From NCBI RefSeq assembly GCF_932526225.1, contig NC_064047.1, positions 11,767,501-11,831,500 of the forward strand: a stretch of DNA of 64,000 nucleotides. The letters are read 5' to 3'. Below, one piece after another: positions 11,371 through 22,559 of this stretch (within the stretch, counting starts at the first letter, position 1; every line of letters starts with the position of its first letter). Source of the DNA: Nematostella vectensis (Eukaryota > Cnidaria > Anthozoa > Actiniaria > Edwardsiidae). The position numbers and the translations under genes were made by a program. The notes beneath the pieces are model-generated. The model was not told where the DNA came from. It saw nothing but the letters and a program-made list of their open reading frames with translations, and made no database searches.

Positions 11371-14300
11371 GTGATCCTTCCGTCCGGGACAAAGGTTAAA
11401 ATAGTAAGAAGGTCATGGGGCTTAAAAGTCTATGTGACTGCTTTCAAAACCAACCAAAGAGCAAATAACTACAGAGGTCTGTGTGGAAACTTCAACGGTG
11501 ACGGGAGTGTCGAGGACGAATTCAACGATGGTGGCGATAGCAATCATTATACAGACTCAACTAAATTCGCAGAGAGCTGGAGGTTAGTCTCAGGGGCGTA
11601 GGCAGGATTTTTATAAGGAGAACCCAAAAGGAGACATACATATAAGACATTTTCTCCAGAATTTTGAGAACGATGCATACATTTTCTGTATATTTGGCTG
11701 CAAGACGGGGGGGGGGGGGGTGCAGCCCCTTGGGTTTTTCCTGTGGCTACGCCCCTCAGTCATTTAACGTAAACGACAAAAAGCCACATCTATCTAGCGC
11801 TTTAAGACATAAGGATCTTATTTAAAAGGTATTATTTGATGCCTATTCCTAATCTCTCTAAATAATGTCCATCAACCACTTCAATGTTATTGTTTTAACT
11901 GACAATATAGCTAGTCTAGCGCCTAGGGGGGTTCCCATGCACCCCCGGGAAATATGCTTCTAACTAGCATTTTGGAAAGTTCAGGAGGAGTAGAAAATGA
12001 AATTCCGTGTTAACAGGCATGCAAAATGTCCCACGTGCCCTTTCTATGCTAATTGTATGCTAATGAGTGCCGCCATTACACCCATGTTTGGGGGGGGGGG
12101 GTCAAAGGTGACACGCTTGACCCTCGTCTTTGCTCCCCCCTGACTGATGTGTGCATTTCCAACACGCTCTCGATTTGCATACCGCTGTGTGGCGTGAAAT
12201 GAACAACCCCCGCAAACAAAGCGCTTCTATGTAGTCTAATCGATCAGAGTAGTTGTCTAAAGGACCGAACTTTATCATTGACAAATATCTCTAAAATTCC
12301 ACGGTTGATTGTTGAAATATTTGCGGAAAATGTGTTTTTATCAGTTTTGCGGAAAGATGTTCTAAAATGGTAGTGTTATTCAAAATGTTACAACTTTCTT
12401 TCTATTGAACCCAGCCAAACCAAATTTGACATAAACGCTATTCGAACGGACTGAACTTCGCAATTTTTCGGGTCGAAATTCTTAATATATTTCAAACTTT
12501 TTTTCTCTTTCACTGATTCTTTCTAACTTTCACAGAGGCTTTATTACCACATATTGAACTGATTCTGGTAGTGTCGTCAAAAAGCTAACGCTCAATTTTG
12601 CGTCAGTCTCAAATAAGTGCAAAACATGTTGTTTACTTTTTATGTGCTACTACATTATTGCGTGTTAATACAAATACAATTTTTAAATGTGTCCACTCTC
12701 CATACATTGAGTCGTCTTTGGTAAAAAATCTAGTGCAATCGCATAAACATTGACGGTTCTGTGCGAAGTTTGAAATTGATAACGCCCCCTGTTTCTGATC
12801 TGTTGATTAACTCGTGAGCGACTTTAAGTCCGCTGGAGAGGTAACAAGCGAACGAGCTAAGATGTCTCAATGACAGCCTGTGTCAATGACATCAAGTTTT
12901 GGATGCTAGCTAACAACCTTAAGCTAAACAACGACAAGAGAGAGCTGCTGGTAATCCATTCGAAGCATCGCCCCCACCCACCACTTCATGAGGTCTCCGT
13001 CCGTCGCAGGCACTCCAGTCACTACATCTGATCATGCACGGAACCTTGGCGTGATATTTGACAGCACTTTTGAACTATGAGACTCAAGTTTGTGAAACAT
13101 GTAAATCAGCTTTTTTATCTTATAAGAAACATTTCACAAAAGAGGAGCTAGTTCATGCTCTTGTGGCATCAAGACTAGATAATAACAGTGCTCCTTTGGT
13201 CGGTCTGCCAGACTATTTCATCAAGCGCCTCCAATATGTACTCAATTCAGCTGCACGACTCATTACTTTTACGAGGAAATACAATCATATAACGCCAGTT
13301 TTAAGGCAATTACATTGGCTCCCTGTGCAGCAGCGTATTAATTTTAAGGTTTTACTTCTTACACATAAAGCTATTCATGGCATGGCTCCAGAATTCATCA
13401 GTGATCTAAGATGTCTCTACCAACCTAAGCGAGCACTTAGGTCCGCGAGTCAACTTTTATTGGAGCAGCCGGCACATAAACTCAATTTTTAAGGTGTGGG
13501 GGCCTTCTCGGTGTGCGCGCCTAGCCTATGGAACAAACTACCTTTTGATATTAAATACTGCACATGAGATAGATAGATTTGTTTATTAAATACCCCTTGC
13601 AGTTAGAAACTGAATTACAGGTAATTAGCACATACAAGCTAAGCATTACGACTTTACATTACCAAGATACTTAACAGTAACAAAATTTGACAAGCGATTA
13701 GTGTTGCATATTTTCGGTTTAATGGAAGCAGATCTTCTTAGAGTGTACTGGTTGACTCCCTTGACCGACCTACTAGTGGGTAGGCAATTTAAAGGGTTTT
13801 CCTTACACAGGGAACTCATGAATTGTTGACAAAGCATGAATCGTCTATTTTTAAGCGAGACAAGACCGGCTTTCTCCAGGGCATCATTGTAACTATTGGA
13901 TGGGAAGATTATTCTAAGCGCTCGTTTCTGGATACGCTCTAGACCATCTGAAAGAAACGCAGGCAGGTCAGCGTACACCGCGGCACCGTACTTTATGACT
14001 GATCGTATTACAGAGCAATAAACATTGACTAAGTCCAGTTTTTAATCGCCGCACTTTTTAAGTAAGCGCAGGGCATATAGCCTACGATTTGACTTTTTGC
14101 AAACGTGGTCACAGTGGACATCCCATGTGAGGTCGCTAGTGATGTGGATATCGAGAAGTTTGAACGACTTGACACATTCTAGCGTGGTACCTCCGACATA
14201 GATTGGGCGCCACGTACAAGCACGGTATTGCAAAAAATCAATGTCCATGATCTAACATTTGGACGGATTTAGACACATGTTGTTCTTTATAGCAAACTGG

Positions 14301-17300
14301 TGTATATCGTTTACAATGTAATCTAATACAGAAGGAGAGTTTCTTTGTACAATCTCGACGACAGTCAGATCATCCACGTACTTTACTCTAGGTGCCCAGG
14401 AGGTGACGAGATCGTTTACCATCACGGCAAAGAGGATTGGGCCGAGCCGGGTACCCTGTGGTATTCCTCCATTTAGCGCAAGTGTTGATGAAGCCGCTGA
14501 CTCGATTTTCACGAACTGAGATCTACCGTGAAGGAATTCCGCCACCCATCTAAGCAAAGAATGGTGAATATCGAATTTGACTAATTTACGCAAGAGGATG
14601 TGATGGTCAATTAAGTCGAACCCGTTGCGAAAATCGGCAAAAAACAATCTTGCCGCACAGGAAAATGTAACAGACGGCTTGTGATGTGGACTTTCCTCCG
14701 ACCGCGAACTGCTTGGGATCCGGTTTAACTAGGATCCGCGGAAGGAGCCGCACGAAGGTAAACCGTTCCAATACTTTAGCTATTTGACAAGTCAAAGAGA
14801 TTGGGCGAATATGGTTTTCAATGACTGAGGCAGGACGCTCTTTAAGAATAGGGTTGACAGCTGCGCATTCCAAGAGCCAGGGTATGCGACCTTGACGGAG
14901 GGAAGAGTTATACAACTCGGCGACAAAAGGTGCAAGTTCGAAAGCAAATAGGGACCACACCTTGTTGGGGATCCTGTCCGGGCCGAGAGCCTTCCTTAGC
15001 TTGATGGAACGTAGTGCTGCAGTAGCTTCCCGCGGGGTAACAAATAGATCTTCGGGAATCTCAGTGACAGATATCGCGTCGACGTAGTTAGTAGACAAGT
15101 GGGCGAACTCAGACGTAAGCCATGTGAAAAAGGTGTTAATATTTTTACATAACTGTTAGATGGTAACAATGTTAGTCCCGTCAATTAACTGGTTGAACCA
15201 TTGATTGTCATTTCGAGACATCCCTGACAGTGACACCTCCCTCCACCACCTTCCAGGGTTGGACTGTTTAAGTGTTGCGACCTTGGCATTGTAGAATCTT
15301 TGTTTGCAGTCCTTAATATGCACTTGGACTTTGTTACGCCAGTAACGAAACTGCTGAGAATCTTTTCCGAACAGCGACAAGCATTTCTGTCTCTTAGAAA
15401 TCATAGCTTTGATGGCAGAGGACAGCCACGGCTTGTTGTTTCCATGGATACGACACACCTTAGAGGGAAGGAATGTGTTAATAGCGACAGATAGTGTTTT
15501 ATAGATGAAATCCCACTTTTGCTGGCAAGATTCTAGCGTGAAAAGGTAGTCCCAGCTAAAACTTGTGGTCCAACGACCAAAAGCAACCAGCGCGCTGTCT
15601 CTAGTGTCGCGCTTTGTGACCGACTTTTTTATGGCCTTGGTTGAATCTATATGCGGTCTATCAAAACACAAAAATGGTCGCTGGAACCGAGCTTAGGAAG
15701 TTGTTCGGGGGACCCCAGTTGATTGGGTAGATTTGTTAAGCACCAATCAAGAGTTCCCGTGTCACGTGTTAAAACTTTGGTTATCTGGGAAAGCCCGCAC
15801 GCTCGGTTGAACACCACTAGGGAAATTTTTGTAGAGTTGGGATTAAAATCCCTGGTGACGCAAACCAAACAATCAGGATGGCTGGCCTGATAATCATCGA
15901 CGACACTCTGTACATAATTATAAAAGTTGTCGTTGTCCTTGGCGGTAGCTTGTGGAGGGTGGTAGAACTCCGATCAGAAGGGGTAATTGGTCTCGGTAAA
16001 CGCCGCGGGCGGAGTTGGAACCACAAGGTTTCGGTCAATCTCTTATAAGGAATAGATGAGTGAACGTACGCCGCAACTCCACCAGCGCGACTCGAACGAT
16101 CGTTCCGTATAAAATTATACCCAGAAATTGCTACTGAGGCATCTGATATTTGGTCGGAAAACAAGGTTTCCGTAATGCATAGAACACAGGCAGAGTTCTG
16201 TACCGCGATCCATTCCAGTTCATCCACTTTATTTGTTAGTGAGCGAGCTTTGCAGACGATCAGCTATGGAATTGCCGGGCGAGACGAATTTACATACCGT
16301 AGCTCTGTTGCCGGTTCTGTAGGACTGTTTACATCGTCATGCAAATCGTCAATGGGCTCATGTTCGAGAGGGCGATCAAGGGTGGATGATGACCATTGTT
16401 CCTGTGCTAAAGGGCTTTGTACGCGGTCAGCCAGTCGTGGGGCGTTTCTCCCCGTTTCGGATGCGACATTTGCATATCGAGAAAAACAAGAGGATTCGGA
16501 CGATAGCGAATTTTCACTACTTTTTGATCTCTTACCGGCCTTTTTGCCACGGAAGCGGAAGAGATTGTTCGATTTCAGGGTGTTGATAAGCTCGGAGGTC
16601 AGTACGTTTCTGTCTGCAAATCGACGTAGTCGCTTAAGTTGACTTCTTGAATGAGAGAGTGGTGTTGTGCTGGAATGGTTGGTTTGGCGAATATGCAAAT
16701 TCCCCTCCAAAGATGTACTCCTAGGGTCCAGTTGATCGGGACCGGGGTTAGAGGAGACATCAACAAAAACGGTAATGTCGATCGGTGGATCATGCCCCGG
16801 TACTACCAAAGATGTAAAGCCATGCTTAGACTATTTTTCAATAGGGATCTTCGACTTTAATGTCCAGGTGGTGTGAGAGATCGATGTTTAGGTACTAGAG
16901 CTTGACCGCCTAAGAGAGTGAATTCTCTCTGTAAATATACATGAGAGGAGCCTCAGATAGGGTGAGATTCCATTATTAGGTTGTGTAGTAAGGTTGCTTA
17001 AAACCACTAGATATGATAATCGCAGAGCAAGCAAAAACGTGTCCGCCATATTCAGCGCCTGCGCAGTTTAGTCTGCGAGTTAAAGCGCGTCCTTTAAGCA
17101 CTGCTTATATTAGTCGTAATCTCTTTATATATTTATATTTACATTTTATCGTCTTTGGATGGATCTTTATATGTTATAATATTTATTAATAAATAGTTTA
17201 TTTTTGAAATGAGCTATATAAATATCAAAATTATTATATTATTAAGTGATTAGCTAAAACAAGTGCGTGATTTTAACCCGTCAAAAATTAATCATTTCAC

Positions 17301-17997
17301 CAAACCTAAGAACAAACGAAATTGTCGTATTTCTCATTTATTAATCTTTTCAATGACATATAACATAAGCAAGGTCCATTAAATCTGACGCGCGTATCGA
17401 GATTTTTCCTCGGAACTTTGGTATTTTCTGCGTCCCGCTGGCCGAAGGCAACCCGTAACCATCTATGTTTCTTAGCGCATGCTAATTAACAGTCACTGTC
17501 ATGCTGTTCCAGTAAAACGGCAAGGTGGGTTACAGGGAGAAGTTTCTCTTCTGTAATAATTAAATCATTGTTATTGTTTCAGATTAAAACGACAAGAAAG
17601 TTTTTTTCATAGTCTACCACCAGACACTCCGGAAAGTAACTCTGCAAAATACTGTGAGTGTAAAGAAAAAGATAAAGATGAAGATAAAGTCTGTGGAACC
17701 CCGCAAAACAACGCTATTCATAGACCCCCACCACCGGGCAATCCAGTTTCCTCTGAAAATCTGCCGGAATACTGTAAAGAATTTTCCGACTCTACGAATC
17801 TACGCGCTTTGCAACGCGCTGAGGATAGAATTCGTAAAAGAAGGGAGGCACAAGAATATACAACTGAAGAAAGAAAAGAAAATGCGACACGTATTTGCAA
17901 AGGTTTCATTGAAGATTCAGTAGCTGGAAAAAAATGTAGCGCCTTATCAAACATGGAAACCGCTTCGTATTTGGAGAGCTGTATCTTCGATGTAATG
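11371..17997 (+). CDS. VWD-domain (VWDE-like) gene, two internal exons
   Basis: Exon A, 11371-11582, follows TTTTAG and ends at GTTAGT (phase 0 in, phase 2 out). It encodes the C-terminal half of a von Willebrand factor type D domain: LPSGTKVKIVRRSWGLKVYV, then the hallmark YRGLCGNFNGD, then EFAESW-like FAESWR. Exon B, 17583-17997, follows TTTCAG and ends at GTAAGT (phase 2 in, phase 0 out). The join restores the Arg of ESWR and continues as LKRQESFFHSLPP, then a Cys-containing, lysine- and proline-rich segment ending in ESCIFDVM. Together they give 209 codons without a stop. The product is probably a secreted or matrix protein of the VWDE type, and exon B matches the region that follows VWD in that family. 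The 6-kb intron is filled by two LINE relics. Earlier and later exons were not found. Confidence 0.8.
12860..13565 (+). pseudogene. LINE (CR1/Rex-type) reverse transcriptase C-terminal relic, plus strand
   Basis: The plus-strand frames first show the post-palm segment (DIKFWMLANNLKLNNDKREL, about 12890-12950). After a break, the thumb/C-terminal region follows at 13130-13490 with RLQYVLNSAARLITFTRK, ITPVLRQLHWLPVQQRI, FKVLLLTHKAIHG and a PSLWNKLPFDIK tail. This is the classic 3' end of CR1/Jockey-superfamily LINEs. The palm with YxDD is absent, and stops and frameshifts are present. The copy ends where the opposite-strand LINE begins, consistent with insertion of the younger into the older. 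Confidence 0.85.
13566..16810 (-). pseudogene. CR1/L2-type LINE ORF2, nearly full length but frameshifted
   Basis: Minus-strand order: an N-terminal region (16809-16264) with a 2A-like DVSSNPGP motif; an APE endonuclease starting near 16230 (LTNKVDELEW, then CITETLF and RAGGVAAYVHS); a linker (15671-15156); reverse transcriptase from 15098 (GPDRIPNKVW, RPISLTCQIAKVLERF, then FFADFRNGFDLIDHHILL, GGIPQGTRLGPILFAVMVND and YVDD near 14380); and a thumb and C-terminus to 13646 (LERIQKRALRIIF). The 3' end near 13566 carries a short GATA-like tail. The frame is interrupted repeatedly, so the copy is dead. It sits in an intron of the VWD gene. The clade call rests on motif pattern, not phylogeny. Confidence 0.9.
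16738..16761 (-). other. 2A-like ribosome-skipping motif, degenerate
   Basis: Residues 17-24 of the frame starting at 16809 read DVSSNPGP. The consensus for 2A-like peptides is D-V/I-E-x-NPGP. Here the Glu is replaced by Ser, but the NPGP core is intact. Such motifs are known at the N-terminus of some CR1/L2 LINE proteins. Confidence 0.55.
16870..17560. other. Intron remainder, no gene seen
   Basis: AT-rich sequence between the LINE 5' end and exon B of the VWD gene. No frame or repeat was recognised. The 5' UTR of the LINE probably occupies the first part. Confidence 0.4.
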
Positions 17998-18327
17998 GTA
18001 AGTTTTATATCCATGAGCATTCTGGGACGATTTTAGGGAACACTAGCGCTTATGAATATTAAAAAATAGCGGAGTAGGCGCCATTTTGTCCTAGTCGTTA
18101 TTTAGGGATAAGCTTTTAGAGCTGTTAAAATGGAAAAAAAAAACGTCAAACTAATACTTCGTGAAATACTTCGTGGAGACATTGTAAATTGTTCATGTCA
18201 AATGGGTTTGATGATCGAAGCAAACTATATTGGAGAAAAATCAGTCAGAATTAATCGATTGGTGATATCATGGCCATGGCGCCAGAACCGCCGTTCGTGG
18301 GGTTGCAGACCTGGATATGTGTGCGAT

Positions 18328-18371
18328 TTATTTATTTATTTATTTATTTGTTTGTTTGTTCGTTTGTTTGT

Positions 18372-18410
<39 letters not shown>

Positions 18411-18527
18411 TTCAGTCATTTATTTATTTATTTATTTATTTAGTCATTCATTTATTCATTCATTTAGTCATTCATTTAGTCATTTATTTATTCATTCATT
18501 TATTTATTCATTTATTTATTCATTGGA
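18328..18527. repeat. (TTTA)n microsatellite with TTTG and TTCA variants
   Basis: A tetranucleotide array of TTTA units interrupted by TTTG and TTCA/TTTAGTCA variants. All frames stay open because four-base units rarely make stops here, so the long ORFs across it are not genes. Confidence 0.95.
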
Positions 18528-18559
18528 TCTCCGGTCGTTTCTGGGGTCACGATTTTCGT

Positions 18560-19968
18560 AATCGTAAACAAACCACAAGCTCGTACTTCGTAGTTCGATT
18601 GTTCGAGTTCGTAAGATCGAACTTCGATCGTTCGTAAGATCGAAAACTCACAAGTTCAAAGGAACGTAAGTTTGAACGATCGTAAACTCGTTATTTGACA
18701 GATTCCAAGGATCCAATTCAAATAAAAAGATTGGACCGGGGGACTCGTAAAATCCAAAGACAATTCGAGAGTTGTGATGCTAGCAAAGACTCGACATATT
18801 GCACTCCCCATTAAATCCTAAATTTCTCGCTCTGTTTGAATGAAGAGCACTGGTATCCCAATTATTTTACTTTAACTTAAAAAGAAGGCGATAAGGTTTT
18901 TATTTTTAATTTCATGAGGTCCAAATAGTTATTTTTTTAGTAATCCAATAGTGATTATAATGGGAGTTATAAAGACCGGAAAGTGATCAGGTGTAAATTC
19001 AATGCGTCTTTATAGAGCGAGATTTGGTAACAAGAAAATAATTTATCCTTTTTATTGCAATGTCCTTTGTTTCGAATTGTTTTCCAGTTTAGATTTTGGG
19101 TCACTACCCTTCGCGAAATAGCGCGCAGGCTGCGAAACAACGACAATGCCGACTTGGGAAAATGGAATACGTTTTTCGGCTTCGTGCTGGTAAGAGAGTG
19201 GGAGAGAGCACGGTGTATTGCGCGCCCTGGCATTTCAGTGTGAATTAGAATGTGCCCTAGAAAAAGTGCATAATTAATTATTATTTGCAACAATTCAATT
19301 ATTTTAAATAATTCTAATCGGCGATAATAAATGATAGTAGTAAAAATGACTAACAAGTTGAAGTTTAAACAAGGGAGCATAAATAAGAGATGGAGTTCTA
19401 TGTATTACCCCGGTGCTATGTCGATTCCTATATTTTCTATCTTGATTTTCACTTACCACAGCTCGCGCTTTTTGATTTAGATAGCACCTAATTCAATGAA
19501 AGGACTCGAATTTGCGCTATAGCATCAACAAATTCCTTCTTACATCAAGGGCATGGGCAATACCCAACTTCGAGGCGCGCAGGTCGTCGAAGAAAGTCTG
19601 GAAATAATGCCAACAAATATAGAGCGAAAATTGACTAGCTCAAGCACCACTTCGTTTTAACTTGGTTCTTCTTTGTACCTTCACGACATTCGTTCTCTTT
19701 CCAGGTTGAAATGCAGTGTATTTTTATGAATATCTAGGAAAAAGCAGTCCTCAGGGGCGGAAGGTTTTTGCTAAAAGTGGGGGGGGGGGGGGTGGCTGAG
19801 GAACAAAGGGGGATGGGGTAATTTCTGTGTATGGCTTTCTGGCTGTCCCCCTAGATCCGCTATTTGTTCTTGTAACGAGAGGATGCATTTTTCTTCATTA
19901 TTGGTTATGATGTTTAAAACCTGTGAGGAAAAAAGACGGAGATATTACCCTCTTCGGTTTTGGTTCTT
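18560..19968. other. No gene seen; local TCGAA/GATCG-rich patch at 18590-18690
   Basis: Positions 18590-18690 hold several short inverted words built from GTTCGA, GATCGA and TTCGTAAGATCG. The rest is AT-rich with no supported exon. Confidence 0.4.
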
Positions 19969-19978
19969 GGTATTACAA

Positions 19979-21368
19979 TAGTCCAGACCTGGGACTCTCT
20001 TTGCGCTCGACATTATGGCTCGCGTGAAAGAGTGTCCAGTATTTATTGCATGCGCATGCGCGAACATGTACCAATCAGCGATCTTCACGGTAAAAGTTGA
20101 AATACCAGCGCGCGCAATAACGGACGTGCCTAAGGAGGGCCGATTCCCGCTAGACCTTGTCGAGTGCAGGGCTCCGAAAATCGATCAACGCTAAGTTGAA
20201 AAAAATGTTTTGTACATGTGAAGGAGTATCAGCGAACTGCTTGGGATTTGTTTTCTATAAAGACGCGATAAAAATGTGATTGAAAATCAAATTCCAAAAA
20301 AGCGCGCGTTCGTTTGGAATGACGCTATTGCCTAAAGCGCGCGCGTGTTAATAACAAAAAAGGAAAAGCTCTTTGATTGATATATTTTCCAGACTCTAAT
20401 TATCATCTGTCCTGTTCTCAGAAAAGATTGAAAATCAAGTATATTTACCCACGACCAAAATAGCCAATCAGGAAAGATAACAGCCATATGGTCCCACAAA
20501 TGTCCCACAAAAAGTCGGCAATCGACGGCGAAAAAGATTGCTTTGACCTATTTTTCTGTGAATCTTGACAAGCTAATAAGCATTTTCCGTTCAGCATAGA
20601 AAGTGCTAGCCTTTTTTTTTGACCGGCCACATTTAGTGTAGAGTTGGGACTCAAATTGTAGAAAAACACGTAAAATGTACTACGAAGAAACGAAAACCAA
20701 AAAGCAAACAAACCACTTACAAGATCAGTTCAAGTCCTACCATTAAACTTGTTTTTGATATTACCTAAGTTACTTCATTTACAAATATGAATGAGACTGC
20801 CGTTTGTAATTTTGCTGTAAATCTTGACGTTTGCGGATAAAAGGCGTAAACAGCGAATTCGGCTTTCTTTTCTACTTTTTCCCGCACTTTAATCCCTGCA
20901 AGTTTTCAAAAAATAGCTTTGAAGACACATAGACACGATGTACCTACCGAAGAGAGCACCGCTTCATCTTATCAACTCCAAATCTTTTTATTTCGAGCTG
21001 GATTCGTTCTACTTCCATTCAACAACCGAACTCGTAGTTATATATGCTTTTCTACAAGATTTTCACCAAGTTTGGACGGCAAGACAAGTTTCCATAATCT
21101 TAGGTGACCGTGGTTCTTTTCCAAGTCGCAGAAAAAAACCTACAAACATCTGTATTTTAGATAAATTCGAGCAGGACTCACTGTCTGCATCCGACATGTT
21201 GTACAATTTGTGGGACTTTTGTGGTACATTTGGGTTGCACTTCGCTGGCTTCTATTTGCTGCTTTTTGATTTGATATTCGTGCGCGCGTCGGATCTATGA
21301 ATAAATAATGGACCCTCTTTCACGAAAGCCAGAATGTCGAGCGCAAAGAGAGTCCCAGGTCTGGACTA
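19979..21368. mobile_element. Inverted-repeat DNA transposon, MULE-like, non-autonomous
   Basis: The 1,390-bp unit begins TAGTCCAGACCTGGGACTCT and ends with its reverse complement. The inverted repeats run about 58 bp with a few mismatches (19979-20036 and 21311-21368), and weaker inverted similarity extends inward (20445-20711 against 20938-21300). It is flanked by identical 10-bp direct repeats GGTATTACAA (19969-19978 and 21369-21378). A 9-10-bp target duplication with long TIRs fits Mutator-like elements, but the superfamily is inferred. No transposase is encoded. Confidence 0.85.
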
Positions 21369-21472
21369 GGTATTACAACTGTGCATTCTACATCGCTCGT
21401 GACTAATTTTCTCCGTTATTATGACATCGATTTGCTATACAATTAACCAAAAAGTCAACCATTTAAAGGAAA

Positions 21473-21732
21473 GCTCCGTGTAAGAACTAGGCAACCCAAA
21501 GGCAAATGCACGCTGGCATGTCAAAAATGCCTTTGTTTATTCTGGAAATTTGATTGAATTATAGCATAAGGGTATATAGCAAAGGACATGCACGGAATTT
21601 CTTCAAAATCTTACTATCTTCTATATGTCCTGCATGCATGTTTGGTATGAAAAAAGATCCAATGTGGGAAAGCTATAATAAATATTTTTTTTGCAGGACA
21701 ATGGGTATTTGCCTAGTTCTTACACGGAGTCG
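21473..21732. mobile_element. MITE with about 21-bp TIRs
   Basis: The left arm CTCCGTGTAAGAACTAGGCA is repeated as its reverse complement ending near 21732 (TGCCTAGTTCTTACACGGAG). The interior is AT-rich and has no coding capacity. No clear target duplication is visible. Confidence 0.7.
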
Positions 21733-22199
21733 AGAAAATGATAAATGCGATATATTGTTAAAGAAGTATGCATTTGCATTCGATATCAGACGATAACACT
21801 CTTTTGCCTTCTGTTCCCACATGGTCTTGAATCTGTGCAACTAGCATTTCGTGATCAGAACGCGGATATGTCGATTCCCGTTAGCCGTAGGTGGTCGTTT
21901 CGCTAACTCTAAAGCCCGGTACAAATATCTCCAGCAGCCGCAAGCATTGAAAATTGATCTGCTCATAACAAAGGCTTTTTAAAAGGAGAAATGAAATTGC
22001 GAGAAATAGAGTTACATACATACATACACACATACTTTATATTTGGTCCTTATACAGATATAAACAGATTGTGTACATGGGATGAGTTCCAAATAAAATT
22101 AAGATAGTTTGACATGCGATGAAGGACTACAACGTTAATGTGCTTCGTAACGCAGTGATTTTGGCAATAAATTTTGCTATTATTTTTTTAAAGTTTTGT

Positions 22200-22555
22200 A
22201 AGTGGATTAATGATGGGAGGAAGAGGTCATTTCCTGACATTCGATGAACATTTTTGTTAGCATTTGAATGTTTATGAAGAGTTCGACTCTTTCATCACAA
22301 AATTTGGGGCATCTTGTCAGTCTCACCGGTAGCGCAAATAGGGCATATCCTCTCATTTGCTCTTTTGTAAGGTTTTCGATAACGCGCAGCTTCGATTTCG
22401 AGCTTATGATTGCTAATTCGCAGTTTTGTCAGCGCGATTCTGTGGTTTATATTGGTGACCTGGCTGATATATGTTTCAAATTCGTATGTTGTTTTGAATA
22501 TTCTATAGGTTCTAAGTTTGTTTGGGGGGGGGCTCCGAAATTTTTTAACCACCAA
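22200..22555 (-). pseudogene. LINE C-terminal relic, minus strand
   Basis: The minus-strand frame 22555-22295 reads KLRTYRIFKTTYEFETYI, then ALTKLRISNHKLEIEAARY and ERICPICATGE. This is the characteristic C-terminal block of cnidarian LINE ORF2 proteins, ending in a CxxC half-knuckle. The frame then breaks, and the expected distal Cys/His segment continues in another frame to about 22200. No reverse transcriptase remains. Confidence 0.65.
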
Positions 22556-22559
22556 AATG

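Noticed and set aside
16175-16642. 155-codon plus ORF
   Set aside because: Antisense shadow of the LINE N-terminal region, with no domain of its own.
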